NCBI RefSeq assembly: GCF_001431525.1
Contig: NZ_LDJH01000006.1
Coordinates: 433,148-497,147 of the forward strand
Direction of reading: 5' to 3'
From: Stenotrophomonas koreensis
Lineage (GTDB): Bacteria; Pseudomonadota; Gammaproteobacteria; Xanthomonadales; Xanthomonadaceae
DNA: 64,000 nucleotides
Shown: positions 62,837 to 64,000 of the stretch, in pieces
Layout: each line of letters begins with the position of its first letter
Position numbering within the stretch: position 1 is the stretch's first letter
The notes under the pieces: model-generated
Told to the model about the DNA's origin: nothing
What the model saw: the letters and a program-made list of their open reading frames with translations, nothing else
The model's database searches: none
Translations under genes and position numbers: made by a program

Positions 62837-64000
62837 TCATCGCAGGATACCGGGGAAGGCTGCGCGGATTTTCAAGAAGAAATATTCCTGATCGCGGTAC
62901 CCGTAGGCGCGACGTTTGATGACCTTGATGGTGTTGTTGATGCCTTCCACGATGCTGGTGTTGAGCCGGTGCCGGCAGCGGGACAGGATTCCGTGCAGGT
63001 AAGCCTTGAGCTTGTGCGCGAAGTGCTCCAGGGCCGCAATGCCGCTGCCTTGGGCTTGTTCCAGCCAGTGATCCCAGGCCTTCCTGGCCCAGGATGGATG
63101 GCGGTAGAACCACAGCCGTTTGAGCTCGTCACGCATCAGATAGGTGGTCAGTAGCGGTTGGTTGGCCTGTAGCAGCTCGTCCAGTCGCACCCGCTGTGGG
63201 TGTTCAAGGTTGCGGCGATTGCGCAGCAGCAGCCAGCGGCTGGACTTGATCACCCGGCGCGCGGGCTTGTCCTGGCGCAGTTGATTGGCCTGATCCACAC
63301 GCACCCGGTCGATCACTTCGCGGCCGTACTTGGCCACGACATGGAACAGGTCGTAGACGACTTCGGCATTGGGACAGTGGGCCTTGATCTCCAGCTCATA
63401 GGCGGTTGTCATGTCGATCGCCACCGCCCGGATCTGCCCGGCAACGCCGGCAGGCAGCTGCTCGAAGAAGGTCCGCGCAGTCTCGCGTGAGCGGCCATTA
63501 CCGACCCACAGCACCTGGCGGCTGATCGGGTCGACCACCACCGTGGCATAACGATGTCCCTTGTGCAGGGCGAACTCATCCATGGCCAGGTAGTGGATCC
63601 GGCTCCAGTCCGGCGCGACCACGCTCTGCCGCAGCCAGGCCTTGTCCAGCGCCTTGACCGTATGCCAGCCGAGCCCGAAGAAGCGCGCGGTGGCCAGGAT
63701 GTTGCTGGAAGCCAGCAGCTGGTTGACCGCCTCGGCCAGGCGGTTTGTTACCCGTTGATAGCGCCCCAGCCAGCTCAGCTTTTCCAGGCGCGGCCCACCG
63801 CACTGCTCGCACCATACCCGTCGGCGCGGCACCACCAAGGTTACCTGCAACGCCATCAACGGCAGCTCCCGGACACGACGCAGACTGGTTTCATGCACCT
63901 CCCGGCAGCGCCTGCCCCAGTGCCCGCAATGCATTCTCCGGCCCGTCGGCACAAGGCGGATGGCGACCGTCCAGCTGCCCTCGCTGGACAAGACACTGCG
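62837..64000 (-). mobile_element. ISL3-family insertion sequence, transposase (5' end beyond the window)
   Basis: A transposase of at least 384 residues whose frame is still open at the window edge, so the start lies beyond 64000. It has an N-terminal zinc-finger region (RMHCGHWGRRC, CEQCGGP), a helix-turn-helix, and the DDE core of the ISL3 family: LAMDEFALHKGHRYATVV, IDMTTAYELEI with VYDLFHVV, and VEGINNTIKVIKRRAYGYRD. The visible catalytic residues are present and no frameshift is seen. It is inserted behind the acnB terminator. The right-hand terminal inverted repeat must lie between about 62760 and 62836, but cannot be fixed without the other end. Confidence 0.9.

Overview
The window is high-GC chromosomal DNA of a Stenotrophomonas-like member of the Xanthomonadaceae. 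The strongest taxonomic clue is gene order: carA-carB-greA-rpfE-recJ, then prfB-lysS, then rpfB, an rpfA-type aconitase (acnA) and acnB. This is the backbone of the rpf region of Xanthomonas and Stenotrophomonas. The many short palindromic extragenic repeats containing GACCTTGGTC-type stems fit the same group. Species cannot be decided from the window.

Layout. 1-5660: a defence-like patch with the 3' part of a type I restriction hsdR, a GIY-YIG nuclease-family protein and a NERD-domain UvrD-type helicase. 5.9-13.3 kb: a chemoreceptor, an amino-acid permease, a membrane metallophosphoesterase and an MgtC-like protein, separated by long gene-free, repeat-bearing gaps. 13.3-18.2 kb: methionine-salvage genes mtnB-mtnD-mtnC behind a permease, plus a second permease. 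18.3-24.6 kb: a NUDIX protein, serA divergent from a D-2-hydroxyglutarate dehydrogenase-like flavoprotein, a DUF2388/DUF4105 envelope pair and efpL. 24.7-32.3 kb: an SDR dehydrogenase, a liuC-liuE leucine-degradation pair translationally coupled to a PAS-GGDEF-EAL protein, and a Fur-box-headed feoA-feoB-Cys-rich operon. 32.4-38.9 kb: an SDR-MerR-quinone-reductase cluster, then a TonB receptor and Tat-exported phospholipase C pair behind a candidate Pho box. 39-64 kb: dapB, the rpf-region backbone, two convergent PPC-domain envelope proteins, a VapBC-type module between the aconitase genes, and an ISL3 transposase running off the window end.

Most notable: (i) the place between lysS and rpfB where rpfG, rpfC and rpfF (DSF quorum sensing) lie in relatives holds only about 850 bp with one small membrane ORF, two terminators and a palindrome, while rpfB, rpfE and the rpfA-type aconitase remain; (ii) the phospholipase C frame is broken exactly at a run of ten C, a form that could be phase-variable; (iii) the TonB receptor upstream of it has no ordinary start codon placed to give a complete signal peptide; (iv) a c-di-GMP enzyme overlaps the leucine-degradation genes by ATGA; (v) there is a dense composite REP array and a long purine/pyrimidine inverted repeat of GAGTAACGAGT-type units.
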